From the NCBI RefSeq assembly GCF_002218045.2, contig NZ_AP018685.1, positions 2,542,001 through 2,606,000 of the forward strand: 64,000 bases of DNA. The letters are read 5' to 3'. Source of the DNA: Vibrio rumoiensis (lineage in GTDB: Bacteria; Pseudomonadota; Gammaproteobacteria; Enterobacterales; Vibrionaceae). The position numbers were made by a program, and so were the translations under genes. The notes under the pieces are model-generated. The model saw nothing but the letters and a program-made list of their open reading frames with translations, did no database searches and was not told the origin of the DNA. Positions 10,124-18,492 of this stretch are shown piece after piece (within the stretch, counting starts at the first letter, position 1; each line of letters opens with the position of its first letter).

Positions 10124-11173
10124 ATGGCTTTATTTCAAAACCAGCCTAAATCACTATGCATATTACGTCTCTCTGCTATTGGTGACGTTTGCAATACCAT
10201 TGCCGCCGTTCAGTGTATTCAAAGACAATGGCCACAAACTGAAATCACCTGGATAACGAGTTCTTTAGAAGCCCAACTACTCGAGGGGCTTCCCAATATG
10301 AAAGTGATCATATTTAATAAGAAAAAAGGATTCAAAGGCTATATTGAATTATGGGAACAGCTTAAACACCAACGCTTTGATGCTTTACTGCATATGCAAT
10401 ACGCATTACGAGCCAGCATTGTGACCCTTGGGATAAAAGCAAAATATAAATTAGGTTTTGATAAGCAGCGTAGCCAAGATTTTCAAACTTGGTTTACCAA
10501 TGTAAAAGTGCCGTCTCCTCAAGAGCTTCATGTACTCGATGGGCTACTTGCTTTTGCAAAAGAGCTCGGCGTTGAAGATATCACCCCAAGCTGGAATATC
10601 CCCTACACGCAAAATGATGAAGCTTGGGCTAACGAATATCTATCTAATGATAAAAATGTTGTTATTGTACCTGCGGCAAGCAAAGCCTACAAAAACTGGA
10701 ATGCAGAAGGGTACGTTGATGTGATTCAACATGCTCACAATCTAGGATGGAATATTATTCTCGCAGGAAGCCCAGCCCAAATAGAAATTGAACTTGCAGA
10801 AAAAATCCAACAACAAGTGCCATTCGTCACCAATACGGTAGGTAAAAGTAGTATTAAGCAACTTGTCGCTTTAATCGATAAAGCGACGATGGTTATCGCT
10901 CCAGATACTGGTCCAACTCATATTGCTAATGCAATGAGCACACCTGTCATTGGTTTGTATGCTCACCACAACCCAGCAAGAACTGGACCTTATCTATATA
11001 GAAAGTACGTGGTCTCTGCCTATCAAGACGCCATTGAAAAAGAGCACAACAAACCGATTGAACAATTAGCTTGGCGAACTCGAGTAAAAAACCCTCAAGC
11101 TATGAATTTAATTAGCTCCGAAGACGTCATATCTATGTTTGATTCTGTATGCTCAGATAAGAGCTTTCATTAA
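10124..11173 (+). CDS. opsX: Heptosyltransferase, OpsX/WaaC type (GT9)
   Basis: 349 residues. The N-terminus SLCILRLSAIGDVCNT and ITWI, and the C-terminal APDTGPTHIA (about 259-268), are GT9 hallmarks. It most resembles OpsX of Pasteurellaceae and Vibrio, which adds the first L-glycero-D-manno-heptose from ADP-heptose to Kdo. A good ribosome site (GGAGAG) sits just before the ATG. It is followed by a hairpin and T-run. Other GT9 heptosyltransferases (WaaF, WaaQ) are the alternatives; the start of the protein favours OpsX. Confidence 0.82.
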   Translation: MALFQNQPKSLCILRLSAIGDVCNTIAAVQCIQRQWPQTEITWITSSLEAQLLEGLPNMKVIIFNKKKGFKGYIELWEQLKHQRFDALLHMQYALRASIVTLGIKAKYKLGFDKQRSQDFQTWFTNVKVPSPQELHVLDGLLAFAKELGVEDITPSWNIPYTQNDEAWANEYLSNDKNVVIVPAASKAYKNWNAEGYVDVIQHAHNLGWNIILAGSPAQIEIELAEKIQQQVPFVTNTVGKSSIKQLVALIDKATMVIAPDTGPTHIANAMSTPVIGLYAHHNPARTGPYLYRKYVVSAYQDAIEKEHNKPIEQLAWRTRVKNPQAMNLISSEDVISMFDSVCSDKSFH

Positions 11174-11180
11174 CACGATT

Positions 11181-11229
11181 AAAAACGCCGACTTCCTTAA
11201 CCTGAAAGCCGGCGATAAATGTTATTTTT
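11181..11229. terminator. Likely bidirectional terminator between opsX and the epimerase gene
   Basis: An A-run (AAAAA) precedes a hairpin with arms CGCCGACTT and AAAGCCGGCG (one mismatch), followed by a T-rich tract. It lies between two convergent genes, so it could serve both. Confidence 0.65.
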
Positions 11230-12234
11230 TTAGATTTGATAAAATTCTTTATACCAATCAACAAAATTCGCAACGCCTTGTTTAACGGACATCGATGGCT
11301 TGTAACCTGTCACATCAAACAAATCTTGCGTATCAGCATAAGTGGCATAAACATCACCAGGCTGCATTGGCATGAAGTTTTTCTTCGCTTCTACTCCTAG
11401 CGATTCTTCCAATGCTTCGATGAATTCCATCAATTTCACTGGGTTACCATTACCGATGTTATAGATTTTATAAGGCGCTGAACTGGTTGCTGGTGAGCCT
11501 GTTTCAACGGTCCATTCTGGGGTTTTTTCAGGGATCACATCTTGAATACGGATCACGCCTTCAACGATATCGTCAATGTAAGTAAAATCACGCTGCATGT
11601 TACCATTGTTGTAAACGTCGATTTGTTTACCTTCAACCATCGCCTTGGTGAATTTAAACAATGCCATATCCGGACGGCCCCATGGACCATAAACCGTAAA
11701 GAAACGCAGCCCTGTTGTGGGTACGCCATATAAATGAGAATAAGTATGCGCCATTAATTCATTGGATTTTTTGGTAGCAGCATAAAGCGAGATCGGGTGG
11801 TCAACACTGTCTGCGGTATCAAATGGCATTTTTTGATTTAACCCATACACAGAACTCGAAGATGCATAAACTAGGTGCTCAATCTTATGATGACGGCAGC
11901 CTTCTAAAATGGTTAAGTGACCGACTAGGTTACTGTCCGCATAGGCCATCGGGTTATCGATAGAATAACGCACCCCAGCTTGTGCCGCTAAGTGAATCAC
12001 TCGTTGAAAACCTTGCTCAGCAAACAATTGAGCCACACCTTCACGATCAGCCAAATCCAGCTCAATAAAAGTGAAGTTTTGATGCTTAGCACGATTTAAG
12101 CGAGCATGTTTTAGCTCTACCGAGTAATAGTCATTAAGGTTATCAATACCAATCACATCATGGCCTGCTTCACACAAGCGCTCGACAACGGACGAACCAA
12201 TAAAACCAGCCGCGCCTGTCACTAAATATTTCAT
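11230..12234 (-). CDS. NAD-dependent sugar epimerase, UDP-glucuronate 4-epimerase type
   Basis: 334 residues from the chosen ATG at 12234, which has AGGA seven bases upstream; an in-frame TTG at 12249 is less likely. Short-chain dehydrogenase features are GAAGFIGS (7-14), SSSSVYG (125-131) and YAATK (151-155), the catalytic Ser-Tyr-Lys set. The N-terminus and length match the CapI/UDP-glucuronate 4-epimerase group, which makes UDP-galacturonate for core or capsule, rather than GalE. It is on the strand opposite opsX and divergent from coaD. Substrate is inferred from family resemblance only. Confidence 0.8.
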   Translation of the reverse strand: MKYLVTGAAGFIGSSVVERLCEAGHDVIGIDNLNDYYSVELKHARLNRAKHQNFTFIELDLADREGVAQLFAEQGFQRVIHLAAQAGVRYSIDNPMAYADSNLVGHLTILEGCRHHKIEHLVYASSSSVYGLNQKMPFDTADSVDHPISLYAATKKSNELMAHTYSHLYGVPTTGLRFFTVYGPWGRPDMALFKFTKAMVEGKQIDVYNNGNMQRDFTYIDDIVEGVIRIQDVIPEKTPEWTVETGSPATSSAPYKIYNIGNGNPVKLMEFIEALEESLGVEAKKNFMPMQPGDVYATYADTQDLFDVTGYKPSMSVKQGVANFVDWYKEFYQI

Positions 12235-12477
12235 GTTAATTCCTATCAATTCACTATACTTCCTTGATTTTATGCCACCTTACTTACAATCACCACTAAC
12301 AATTCATGTTAATCAAGAAACCCATGGATATTGATAGATTTACTGACCATGTTTTGAAATACTATTAAGCAGATTCATTGATAAATCACTAATCACGTTA
12401 AAGTATCAAATGAATCACGATTGTTTATAGCATTTCTATCACCAAGAATTTGATTCCCAAATAGCGAGCAAATCACG

Positions 12478-12963
12478 ATGACAAAATTAACGACGCCGGC
12501 CATTTACCCTGGAACGTTTGATCCAATCACCAATGGTCATTTTGATTTGATTAAGCGTAGTGCTCGTCTGTTCGATAGCGTGGTCGTTGCCGTAGCAGAA
12601 AGCCCAAGCAAAAAAACCATGTTCAGTTTGCAAGAACGAGTCGATATGGTGAAAGAAGTCACCAAAGACTTAGAGAATGTCACTGCGGTGGGATTTTCAG
12701 GGCTATTAGTGGATTTTGCTAAGCAACAAAAAACTAATATTTTGATTCGTGGTTTACGTACCACTGTCGATTATGAATATGAGTTTGGGTTAACCAGCAT
12801 GTATCGTAAATTGATGCCGGAATTAGAAAGTGTTTTCTTAACCCCGACCGAAGAGTTTGCCTTTCTTTCTTCTACTATTGTTCGTGAAGTGGCGATTCAT
12901 GGTGGCAATGTTGATCAGTTTTTACATCCGTATGTGGTTGAGAAAGTGAAAGCAAAAACGTGA
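12478..12963 (+). CDS. coaD: Phosphopantetheine adenylyltransferase
   Basis: 161 residues. PGTFDPITNGHFDLI near the N-terminus is the nucleotidyltransferase HXGH-type motif, and EFAFLSSTIVREVA near the C-terminus is the ISSTxVRE motif. CoaD makes dephospho-CoA from 4'-phosphopantetheine and ATP. In Vibrio it normally lies between the LPS core cluster and mutM, as here. A palindromic repeat begins directly after its stop and may act as its transcript end. Confidence 0.97.
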   Translation: MTKLTTPAIYPGTFDPITNGHFDLIKRSARLFDSVVVAVAESPSKKTMFSLQERVDMVKEVTKDLENVTAVGFSGLLVDFAKQQKTNILIRGLRTTVDYEYEFGLTSMYRKLMPELESVFLTPTEEFAFLSSTIVREVAIHGGNVDQFLHPYVVEKVKAKT

Positions 12964-12965
12964 CT

Positions 12966-13125
12966 CGTTTATCGGGCGCTTCGCTGCTCGTCACTAGGAA
13001 AAGATAAGAGCAAAAATTTGTTGCGTGATGCGTGAACGCTTCGCTCCATGTTGCGCAAAAGTGCATTCGAATCTCGCTTCTGCGCTTCCGAGTCACGAGC
13101 AGCGAAGCGCCCTAACAACGAAAAA
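12966..13125. repeat. GGGCGCTTCGCTGCTCGT-type palindromic intergenic repeat
   Basis: Left arm at 12974-12995 (GGGCGCTTCGCTGCTCGTCA then CT) and right arm at 13091-13112 are inverted copies over 22 bases with one mismatch, separated by about 95 bases. Related arms recur at 14061-14106, 19132-19232, 22650, 24999, 28099, 33647 and 43490. It fills the coaD-mutM gap and resembles a non-autonomous element or long-armed REP. Confidence 0.75.
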
Positions 13126-13129
13126 CGAA

Positions 13130-13951
13130 TTACGAAAACGCTTTCTCCTGACACCTTTCACAATAAAAACTATTTCTCTGACCTATTTTTTCTTCCACAA
13201 TCAACTCGCCACAAGCCGGGCACGGTTTACCGGCTTTACCATAAACTTGTAATTCTTGAGCAAAATAGCCCGGTTTACCATCGGCTTGATTAAAATCTTT
13301 AAGCGTTGTGCCACCTTGAGTGATCGCACGACTTAGCACTTTCTTTATCTCATCCACCAGCAAAGTGATCTGAGAGAGTGTTAACTGGTTAGCAAGGGCT
13401 TTAGGGTGGATCTTCGCGCGGAATAAAGACTCACTGGCATAAATATTCCCAACCCCAACCACGACTTTGTTATCCATAATAAATTGTTTAGTCACCACTT
13501 TACGCTTTTGGGCTTTTTCAAATAAATACTCAGCATTGAAGTCATCGGTTAATGGCTCAGGGCCAAGGTGACTCATCACATCATGCTCCCCCCCCGCCTC
13601 ACACCATAACCAAGCCCCAAAACGACGCGGATCGTGGTAGCGCAGCACTTTGCCATTGGTTAATGTAAGATCGACATGATCATGCTTATTGGGCTCGATC
13701 CATTGATCTAACACTCGCAAGTTACCCGACATGCCTAAGTGGATGATGGCAGTACCTTGATCGGTTTCTATCAGTAGATACTTTGCCCGGCGTCGAATAG
13801 ATCGAATGACTTGGCCTTGTAGTAGCAAGATCTCTTCTGGCACTGGCCAACGCAGTTTAGGTTGCCTAACCTCGATTTTTTGAATGGTTTGATTAAGAAG
13901 GTGCGGAGTGATCCCCATTCGGCTAACTTCAACTTCAGGTAGTTCGGGCAT
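13130..13951 (-). CDS. mutM: Formamidopyrimidine-DNA glycosylase
   Basis: 273 residues from the ATG at 13951, which gives the required MPELPEVE terminus, since Pro2 is the catalytic nucleophile. The 31-codon upward extension reads repeat sequence and is rejected. The C-terminal zinc finger has Cys at 244, 247, 264 and 267 (CPACGE and CERCQ). MutM removes 8-oxoguanine and formamidopyrimidines opposite C. Its 3' end abuts the palindromic repeat shared with coaD. Confidence 0.97.
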   Translation of the reverse strand: MPELPEVEVSRMGITPHLLNQTIQKIEVRQPKLRWPVPEEILLLQGQVIRSIRRRAKYLLIETDQGTAIIHLGMSGNLRVLDQWIEPNKHDHVDLTLTNGKVLRYHDPRRFGAWLWCEAGGEHDVMSHLGPEPLTDDFNAEYLFEKAQKRKVVTKQFIMDNKVVVGVGNIYASESLFRAKIHPKALANQLTLSQITLLVDEIKKVLSRAITQGGTTLKDFNQADGKPGYFAQELQVYGKAGKPCPACGELIVEEKIGQRNSFYCERCQEKAFS

Positions 13952-14000
13952 AAATCGTCCTTGATAGGTGTGTATTAGGAAATTATACGGGAAAATAGTT

Positions 14001-14118
14001 GCGAGATCCGAGTGCGCTTCGCTTCGTGTTGCGGGGAAGATCATTCGAGCCTCGTTTATCGGGCGCTTCGCTGCTCGTGGCTCGAGTAACGAGAAGCGAA
14101 GCGCCCTAGCGACGAGAA
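14001..14118. repeat. Palindromic intergenic repeat between mutM and rpmG
   Basis: Contains a compact hairpin: arm 14061-14078 and inverted arm 14089-14106 match over 18 bases with one mismatch around a 10-base loop. Flanking text (GCGCTTCGCTTCGTGTTGCG) is shared with other intergenic repeats. Same family as 12966-13125. Confidence 0.75.
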
Positions 14119-14122
14119 ACGA

Positions 14123-14158
14123 AAAAAAACCCAGCCTACCGAAGTAGTCTGGGTTTTT
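14123..14158 (-). terminator. rho-independent terminator of rpmB-rpmG
   Basis: Perfect CCCAG...CTGGG arms with an inner CTAC-CGAA-GTAG hairpin, bounded by an A-run on one side and TTTTT on the other. Read on the minus strand it lies just after the rpmG stop. Confidence 0.9.
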
Positions 14159-14180
14159 AATTTCTAAAGAGGAAAACCAA

Positions 14181-14348
14181 TTACTTGATTTTAGCTTCTT
14201 TGTACATAACGTGCTGGCGAACTACTGGATCAAATTTCTTGATCTCAAATTTGCCTGGCATGTTACGTTTGTTTTTGTCAGTTGTGTAGAAGTGACCTGT
14301 TCCAGCAGATGATACTAGACGGATTTTCTCACGAATGCCTTTAGCCAT
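14181..14348 (-). CDS. rpmG: 50S ribosomal protein L33
   Basis: 55 residues, too short for many gene finders. The translation begins MAKGIREKIRLVSSAGTG and ends MYKEAKIK, a standard L33 of the large ribosomal subunit. It lies 13 bases after rpmB in the conserved rpmB-rpmG operon. No CxxC zinc pair is present, so it is the zinc-independent form. Confidence 0.97.
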   Translation of the reverse strand: MAKGIREKIRLVSSAGTGHFYTTDKNKRNMPGKFEIKKFDPVVRQHVMYKEAKIK

Positions 14349-14361
14349 TGTTCAATTCCTC

Positions 14362-14598
14362 TTATACGTTCTCGCCACGAGCACGGATATCAACAAGAAC
14401 AGCATCGATGCCTTTCTTATCAATAATACGCATACCCTTAGCAGTTAGACGTAGTTTAACAAAGCGTTTTTCGCTTTCGACCCAAAAACGGTGAGTTTGT
14501 AGGTTCGGCAGAAAACGACGCTTGGTAGCATTTCGTGCGTGTGAACGGTTGTTACCCGTTACAGGACGCTTACCAGTTACTTGGCATACTCGGGACAT
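14362..14598 (-). CDS. rpmB: 50S ribosomal protein L28
   Basis: 78 residues starting at MSRVCQVTGK; the in-frame MEKTF five codons upstream is rejected because GGAG sits 9 bases before the ATG at 14598. Standard L28 with the SHARNATKRRF motif. First gene of rpmB-rpmG, with a strong promoter about 90 bases upstream. Confidence 0.97.
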   Translation of the reverse strand: MSRVCQVTGKRPVTGNNRSHARNATKRRFLPNLQTHRFWVESEKRFVKLRLTAKGMRIIDKKGIDAVLVDIRARGENV

Positions 14599-14689
14599 GA
14601 ATGTCTTCTCCAAATCGTTTCAGCTCGATATCACCTTGGGGCAAAAACCGCTATGGAAAAAACCATACCAAGGCTATCAAAGGTCGCGC

Positions 14690-14718
14690 ATTATACTAAC
14701 TTGACATGCATTGCTCAA
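14690..14718 (-). promoter_or_regulatory. sigma-70 promoter for rpmB-rpmG
   Basis: On the minus strand, TTGAGC (14718-14713) and a perfect TATAAT (14695-14690) are separated by exactly 17 bases and point into rpmB. The A and T tracts upstream (to about 14790) could be an UP element. The rest of the 14599-14986 gap holds no gene that I can see. Confidence 0.85.
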
Positions 14719-14911
14719 GACCTGTGCGGATCCTTTTTAGGAAAAACACGATCTTTTTTTGAACAGAACAGTTTTTAAACGCTTTTTTTTGCACAAGAAC
14801 ACAGAGCTGAATAAGGTTCTATAAAATTAGTGCGCGGATTGTAGCAGATTCTGACCGACTAACAAGAAAAAAGGAAGTCTAATTTTGATTCAACGACCAA
14901 TTAAAAAATAA

Positions 14912-15493
14912 GTTCCTGGCTCCTGGTTCCTGGTTCCTAGAAAAAGCGACCACAACACTTTGTTTATTAAGCATCACCTTTTATATTTACTTAACAGAAT
15001 AGACTCTTGATTTTATTAACCCAGCCAACATTCGACTAACCTGCAAGATATCTTGTTGTAATAACTTGTATTGCTGCTCTTCAAGGTAGCCAAACTCTTT
15101 TGCTAATAATATCTGGGTATATAGTTCTCCAGTCGACCCTTTCGCTATATATAAAAACCGCACTGATTCCTTCACTGTTTCACGCTCTTCACCTTCCGCA
15201 ATATTAGATGGAATAGAAACGGCAGAGCGTGTGATCTGATCTTTAAATCCGTAATCTTTACAATACTTAAAGCTTGTATGAATCAGAAGCGCAACCCCCA
15301 TACTTTTCCGCCACACTTCTAATTTTTCATAATTCATATTCCATCCTTCTTTATTAACTCGAATCCTTACAACACGCTCAGATCTCTAGTTTCAAACTGG
15401 AATATCAGAAACGCTTTTCTTTTCCTAAAACTAGGGACCAGGAACTAGGAACCTTCTTCTCTCCCTAGAAACTAGGAACTAGAAACCTTCTTT
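14912..15493. mobile_element. Heptamer-armed element carrying a four-helix-bundle gene
   Basis: Left arm (14912-14947) is four GTTCCTG/GTTCCTA-type heptamers followed by GAAAAAGCG. The right side (from 15412) is the mirror image: CGCTTTTC then CTAGGGACCAGGAACTAGG, with a second set of inverted heptamers at 15453-15488. The arms enclose a single gene at 14987-15337. The same arm pairs bound gene-less segments at 18218-18414, 20255-20476, 46198-46362 and 53968-54255, so this looks like the coding member of that family. No target duplication was identified. Confidence 0.55.
14987..15337 (-). CDS. Four-helix-bundle protein (23S rRNA intervening-sequence / S23 family)
   Basis: 116 residues, mostly helical. 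YEKLEVWRKSM near the start, FGFKD-like GFKDQITRSAVSIPSNIAEG in the middle (quoted as GFKDQITRSA and SIPSNIAEG) and ELYTQILLAKEFGYL are hallmarks of the TIGR02436/PF05635 four-helix-bundle family. Members are encoded in intervening sequences of 23S rRNA in some bacteria, and Avd of diversity-generating retroelements has the same fold. No molecular role is proven for the free-standing genes. It is the only gene inside the heptamer-armed element and runs opposite to the left arm. It is not part of the rpmB or radC transcription units by any visible signal. Confidence 0.88.
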   Translation of the reverse strand: MNYEKLEVWRKSMGVALLIHTSFKYCKDYGFKDQITRSAVSIPSNIAEGEERETVKESVRFLYIAKGSTGELYTQILLAKEFGYLEEQQYKLLQQDILQVSRMLAGLIKSRVYSVK

Positions 15494-15511
15494 TCCCGCG
15501 CGAAGCGCTAT

Positions 15512-16186
15512 TCACATCCACCCTCTTTCAGCAAACGATACGACCTCACCATCGCCGATCACAAAATGATCCAGAATCCGTATATCCACCAATGCCATCG
15601 CTTCGACTAAACGACGAGTGATACGCCGATCCGCATCACTCGGCTCGGCAACACCTGAAGGATGATTATGCGCAAGAATTAAAGCGGCAGCATTATGCTG
15701 CATTGAACGCTTCACCACTTCTCTCGGGTAAACGCTGGCGGCATCTATCGTCCCTTCAAATAACACTTCATCACTGATCACACGATTTTGGTTATCGAGA
15801 AATAACACGTAAAACGCTTCTCGCTGCCTATCACGCAAGACACTGCTTAAATAATGTTTGGTATGTTCAGGGCTGGTTAAAGCATCCCCCCGCTTAATGG
15901 TTTCAGCCAGATAACGCTTGGTCATTTCAACCACGGCTTGCAATTGGGCAAATTTCGCCGAGCCTAACCCTTTATGTGAACAAAATTGAGATTGACACGC
16001 TGAAAGTAACGTGCGCAGTGAACCAAACTCTTTTAATAAATGATCCGCGAGTTCTATCGCATTCATTCCTTGTAATCCGGTACGCAGAAAAATTGCCAAT
16101 AATTCGGCATCCGATAACGATTGAGGTCCCCGGGCAAGTAACTTTTCTCTTGGGCGAGACTCTTCAGGCAGCATTTTTAAAGACAT
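15512..16186 (-). CDS. radC: RadC-family JAB-domain protein
   Basis: 224 residues from the ATG at 16186 (MSLKMLPEESRP); a GTG three codons earlier is possible. An N-terminal helix-hairpin-helix region is followed by the JAB/MPN metal motif HNHPSGVAEPSDAD at 173-186, the metallopeptidase-like signature of the family. The historical DNA-repair role is disputed. It lies in its usual Vibrio position between rpmB and coaBC and is divergent from coaBC. The repeat arms of the four-helix-bundle element end only 19 bases past its stop. Confidence 0.93.
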   Translation of the reverse strand: MSLKMLPEESRPREKLLARGPQSLSDAELLAIFLRTGLQGMNAIELADHLLKEFGSLRTLLSACQSQFCSHKGLGSAKFAQLQAVVEMTKRYLAETIKRGDALTSPEHTKHYLSSVLRDRQREAFYVLFLDNQNRVISDEVLFEGTIDAASVYPREVVKRSMQHNAAALILAHNHPSGVAEPSDADRRITRRLVEAMALVDIRILDHFVIGDGEVVSFAERGWM

Positions 16187-16508
16187 GACAAACACTTATA
16201 TTAAATAAAACTCGATAACATCAGCCTTTACTACCTGACTCAAATAAAGAAAGCCCAAAAGTCGATAAGATCTTAACAATGGGTGAAAGGAAAAAAGGTT
16301 ACAATCAAAACGTTAATTCGCTCTAAACTCACCGGAACAAAGTTTATCCATGCAGATGCATCACCATTTTATAAACTTATGGTAACTTATACCCATTGGC
16401 TTCATGAGTGTTCTAATAATCTTTTCTATAACAATTCGATATAGAGAAGAAAAAAGACGAAAACCATGTCTATGACGGTCTCATTTCATTTAAATCAGGT
16501 ACGGTATT
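16187..16508. other. Divergent radC-coaBC intergenic region
   Basis: 322 bases between divergent genes, presumably holding both promoters. No repeat copy, hairpin-T-run or small gene was recognised. Confidence 0.5.
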
Positions 16509-17726
16509 GTGATTGAACAAAGCTTGGCTGGAAAAAAAATCCTATTGGGAATTAGTGGCGGTATTGCAGCTTATAAATGCGCAGATTTAACCCGTCGTTT
16601 GATTGAACGTGGCGCACAAGTTCAAGTAGTGATGACCCCAGCGGCAAAAGAGTTTATTACGCCGCTTACCATGCAAGCCGTCTCTGGACGTCCAGTATCC
16701 GATAGTTTATTAGATCCTGCTGCTGAAGCCTCAATGGGTCACATTGAATTAGCCAAATGGGCCGATTTAATTCTACTTGCGCCCGCCACTGCCGATTTAA
16801 TTGCCAGAATGCGAGCGGGAATGGGCAATGATTTACTCACCACCTTGATTCTTGCTTCCAATGCGCCAATTGCGGTTGCGCCTGCAATGAACCAACAAAT
16901 GTACGCCAATATCGCGACCCAAGAAAACCTCGCGGCTCTTGCTCAACGCGGCATGATGATTTGGGGGCCTGCTGCCGGTCAACAAGCCTGTGGCGATGTG
17001 GGCTACGGCCGAATGTTAGAGCCAATGGAGCTAGTTGGGCATTGCGAAGGTTTCTTCGGGCCTAAACCACTACAAAATATTAAGCTAGCGATTACTGCCG
17101 GCCCGACGCGTGAAGCCATTGACCCGGTGCGTTATATCTCGAATCACAGTTCAGGAAAAATGGGATTCGCCATTGCAGAAGCCGCGGCTAATATGGGTGC
17201 AACAGTGACCCTAATCAGCGGCCCGGTCTCTTTAGCGACCCCGAACGATGTCCATCGCATTGATGTTGAAAGCGCAGAACAGATGCATCAAATAGCCATG
17301 GAACATGCGGTAAATAATGATATTTTCATTAGCTGCGCTGCGGTTGCCGATTACCGCCCAAGCAATGTCGCAGAACAAAAAATTAAAAAAAACGCCGATA
17401 ACGAACACATGCAAATCGAGATGGTGAAAAATCCCGATATTGTTGCCTCGGTTGCCGCATTAACCAAACAGCGCCCCTTTACCGTAGGGTTTGCAGCCGA
17501 AACTCAAGATGTTGAACAATACGCTCGTGACAAACTGAAAAAGAAAAATTTAGATTTAATCTGCGCCAATGATGTTTCAGTGGCAGGATTAGGCTTCAAC
17601 AGTAACGACAATGCCTTGCATTTATATTGGAATACTGGCGAAAAAGCGTTAGCAACCGCAAGCAAAGCACAACTTGCCAAACAATTGCTCAATATCATCG
17701 CGAGCGATTTATTCCGTAAAAAATAA
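16509..17726 (+). CDS. coaBC: Bifunctional phosphopantothenoylcysteine decarboxylase / phosphopantothenate-cysteine ligase
   Basis: 405 residues with a GTG start at 16509; no in-frame ATG exists before the conserved GKKILLGISGGIAAYK. The N-terminal CoaC flavoprotein domain has the active-site region MGHIELAKWAD (about 77-87) and QQACGDVG with its cysteine near residue 161. The C-terminal CoaB domain carries ITAGPTREAIDPVRYISNHS and KNPDIV. It converts 4'-phosphopantothenate and cysteine to 4'-phosphopantetheine. It is followed 28 bases later by dut, the standard arrangement. Confidence 0.97.
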   Translation: MIEQSLAGKKILLGISGGIAAYKCADLTRRLIERGAQVQVVMTPAAKEFITPLTMQAVSGRPVSDSLLDPAAEASMGHIELAKWADLILLAPATADLIARMRAGMGNDLLTTLILASNAPIAVAPAMNQQMYANIATQENLAALAQRGMMIWGPAAGQQACGDVGYGRMLEPMELVGHCEGFFGPKPLQNIKLAITAGPTREAIDPVRYISNHSSGKMGFAIAEAAANMGATVTLISGPVSLATPNDVHRIDVESAEQMHQIAMEHAVNNDIFISCAAVADYRPSNVAEQKIKKNADNEHMQIEMVKNPDIVASVAALTKQRPFTVGFAAETQDVEQYARDKLKKKNLDLICANDVSVAGLGFNSNDNALHLYWNTGEKALATASKAQLAKQLLNIIASDLFRKK

Positions 17727-17754
17727 TTTAATCAATAAAAGAAGACATTGAAAC

Positions 17755-18213
17755 ATGACCAAGAAAATTGATTTAAAAATTTTAGATAGCCGCATCGGCG
17801 ACCAATTCCCGCTTCCAGCTTATGCGACTGAAGGTTCGGCAGGCTTAGATTTACGTGCTTGTTTAGATAACGCTCTAATGGTAGAGCCGGGTCAAACTCA
17901 CTTAGTTCCAACGGGTCTTGCCATTCATATTGGCGATCCAAACCTTGCTGCAACGATTCTTCCTCGTTCCGGCTTAGGTCATAAACATGGTATTGTGCTT
18001 GGCAATTTAGTGGGCCTAATTGATTCTGATTACCAAGGTCAATTAATGGTTTCAGTCTGGAATCGCGGCCAAGATACTTTTACTATTGAACCTGGTGACC
18101 GCATCGCACAATTGGTGTTTGTTCCCGTCGTCCAAGCAGAATTTAATATCGTCGCGGATTTTGATGCAACTCAACGCGGCGAAGGTGGGTTTGGTCATTC
18201 GGGGAAAAAGTAA
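17755..18213 (+). CDS. dut: dUTP diphosphatase
   Basis: 152 residues, the trimeric dUTPase. Motifs in order are AGLDLRAC, PRSGLGHKHGI, GLIDSDYQG, GDRIAQLVF and the C-terminal RGEGGFGHSG that closes on the substrate. It hydrolyses dUTP to dUMP and pyrophosphate. It follows coaBC closely, so is probably co-transcribed. A heptamer-armed repeat starts within 5 bases of its stop. Confidence 0.98.
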   Translation: MTKKIDLKILDSRIGDQFPLPAYATEGSAGLDLRACLDNALMVEPGQTHLVPTGLAIHIGDPNLAATILPRSGLGHKHGIVLGNLVGLIDSDYQGQLMVSVWNRGQDTFTIEPGDRIAQLVFVPVVQAEFNIVADFDATQRGEGGFGHSGKK

Positions 18214-18217
18214 AGAA

Positions 18218-18414
18218 GTCCCTAGTTTACTGGTCCCTAGTTCCTAGAAAAAGCAAATAGATGGAGCGAAATCCGAGCACGCTTCGCTTCGAGTTGCGAG
18301 AAAAAGCGTTTCCACGCATAACGAAACTCGAAACCGTTCTTTTGCTTTCGGCTCCCTAGCGCAGCGTCCCCGCAACTCGCACCTAGGAACTAGGAACTAG
18401 GAACTAGGAACTAA
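18218..18414. repeat. Gene-less heptamer-armed element between dut and slmA
   Basis: Left arm at 18218-18254 (GTCCCTAG, GTCCCTAGTTCCTAG, then AAAAAGC) and right arm at 18383-18414, a run of about four GGAACTA heptamers in inverse orientation. The interior carries GCACGCTTCGCTTCGAGTTG and CGGCTCCCTAGCGCAGCGTC, shared with copies at 20290 and 54060. About 197 bases, no open frame. Confidence 0.7.
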
Positions 18415-18492
18415 ATTTATATCAGAACTTATAACGATAATTAAAAATAAAATAGACACATTATTCATCACGCTTTCAGACAAGGAAAAACC

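Noticed and set aside
11230..12234. Calling the epimerase galE
   Set aside because: N-terminus and neighbours fit the UDP-glucuronate/CapI group better than UDP-galactose 4-epimerase.
13952..14044. N-terminal extension of MutM
   Set aside because: It would bury Pro2, the catalytic residue, and it is repeat-derived sequence.
14912..15493. Integron cassette or attC-type site around the four-helix-bundle gene
   Set aside because: No GTTRRRY core or attC-like imperfect palindrome of the Vibrio cassette type was seen; the bounds are heptamer arms.
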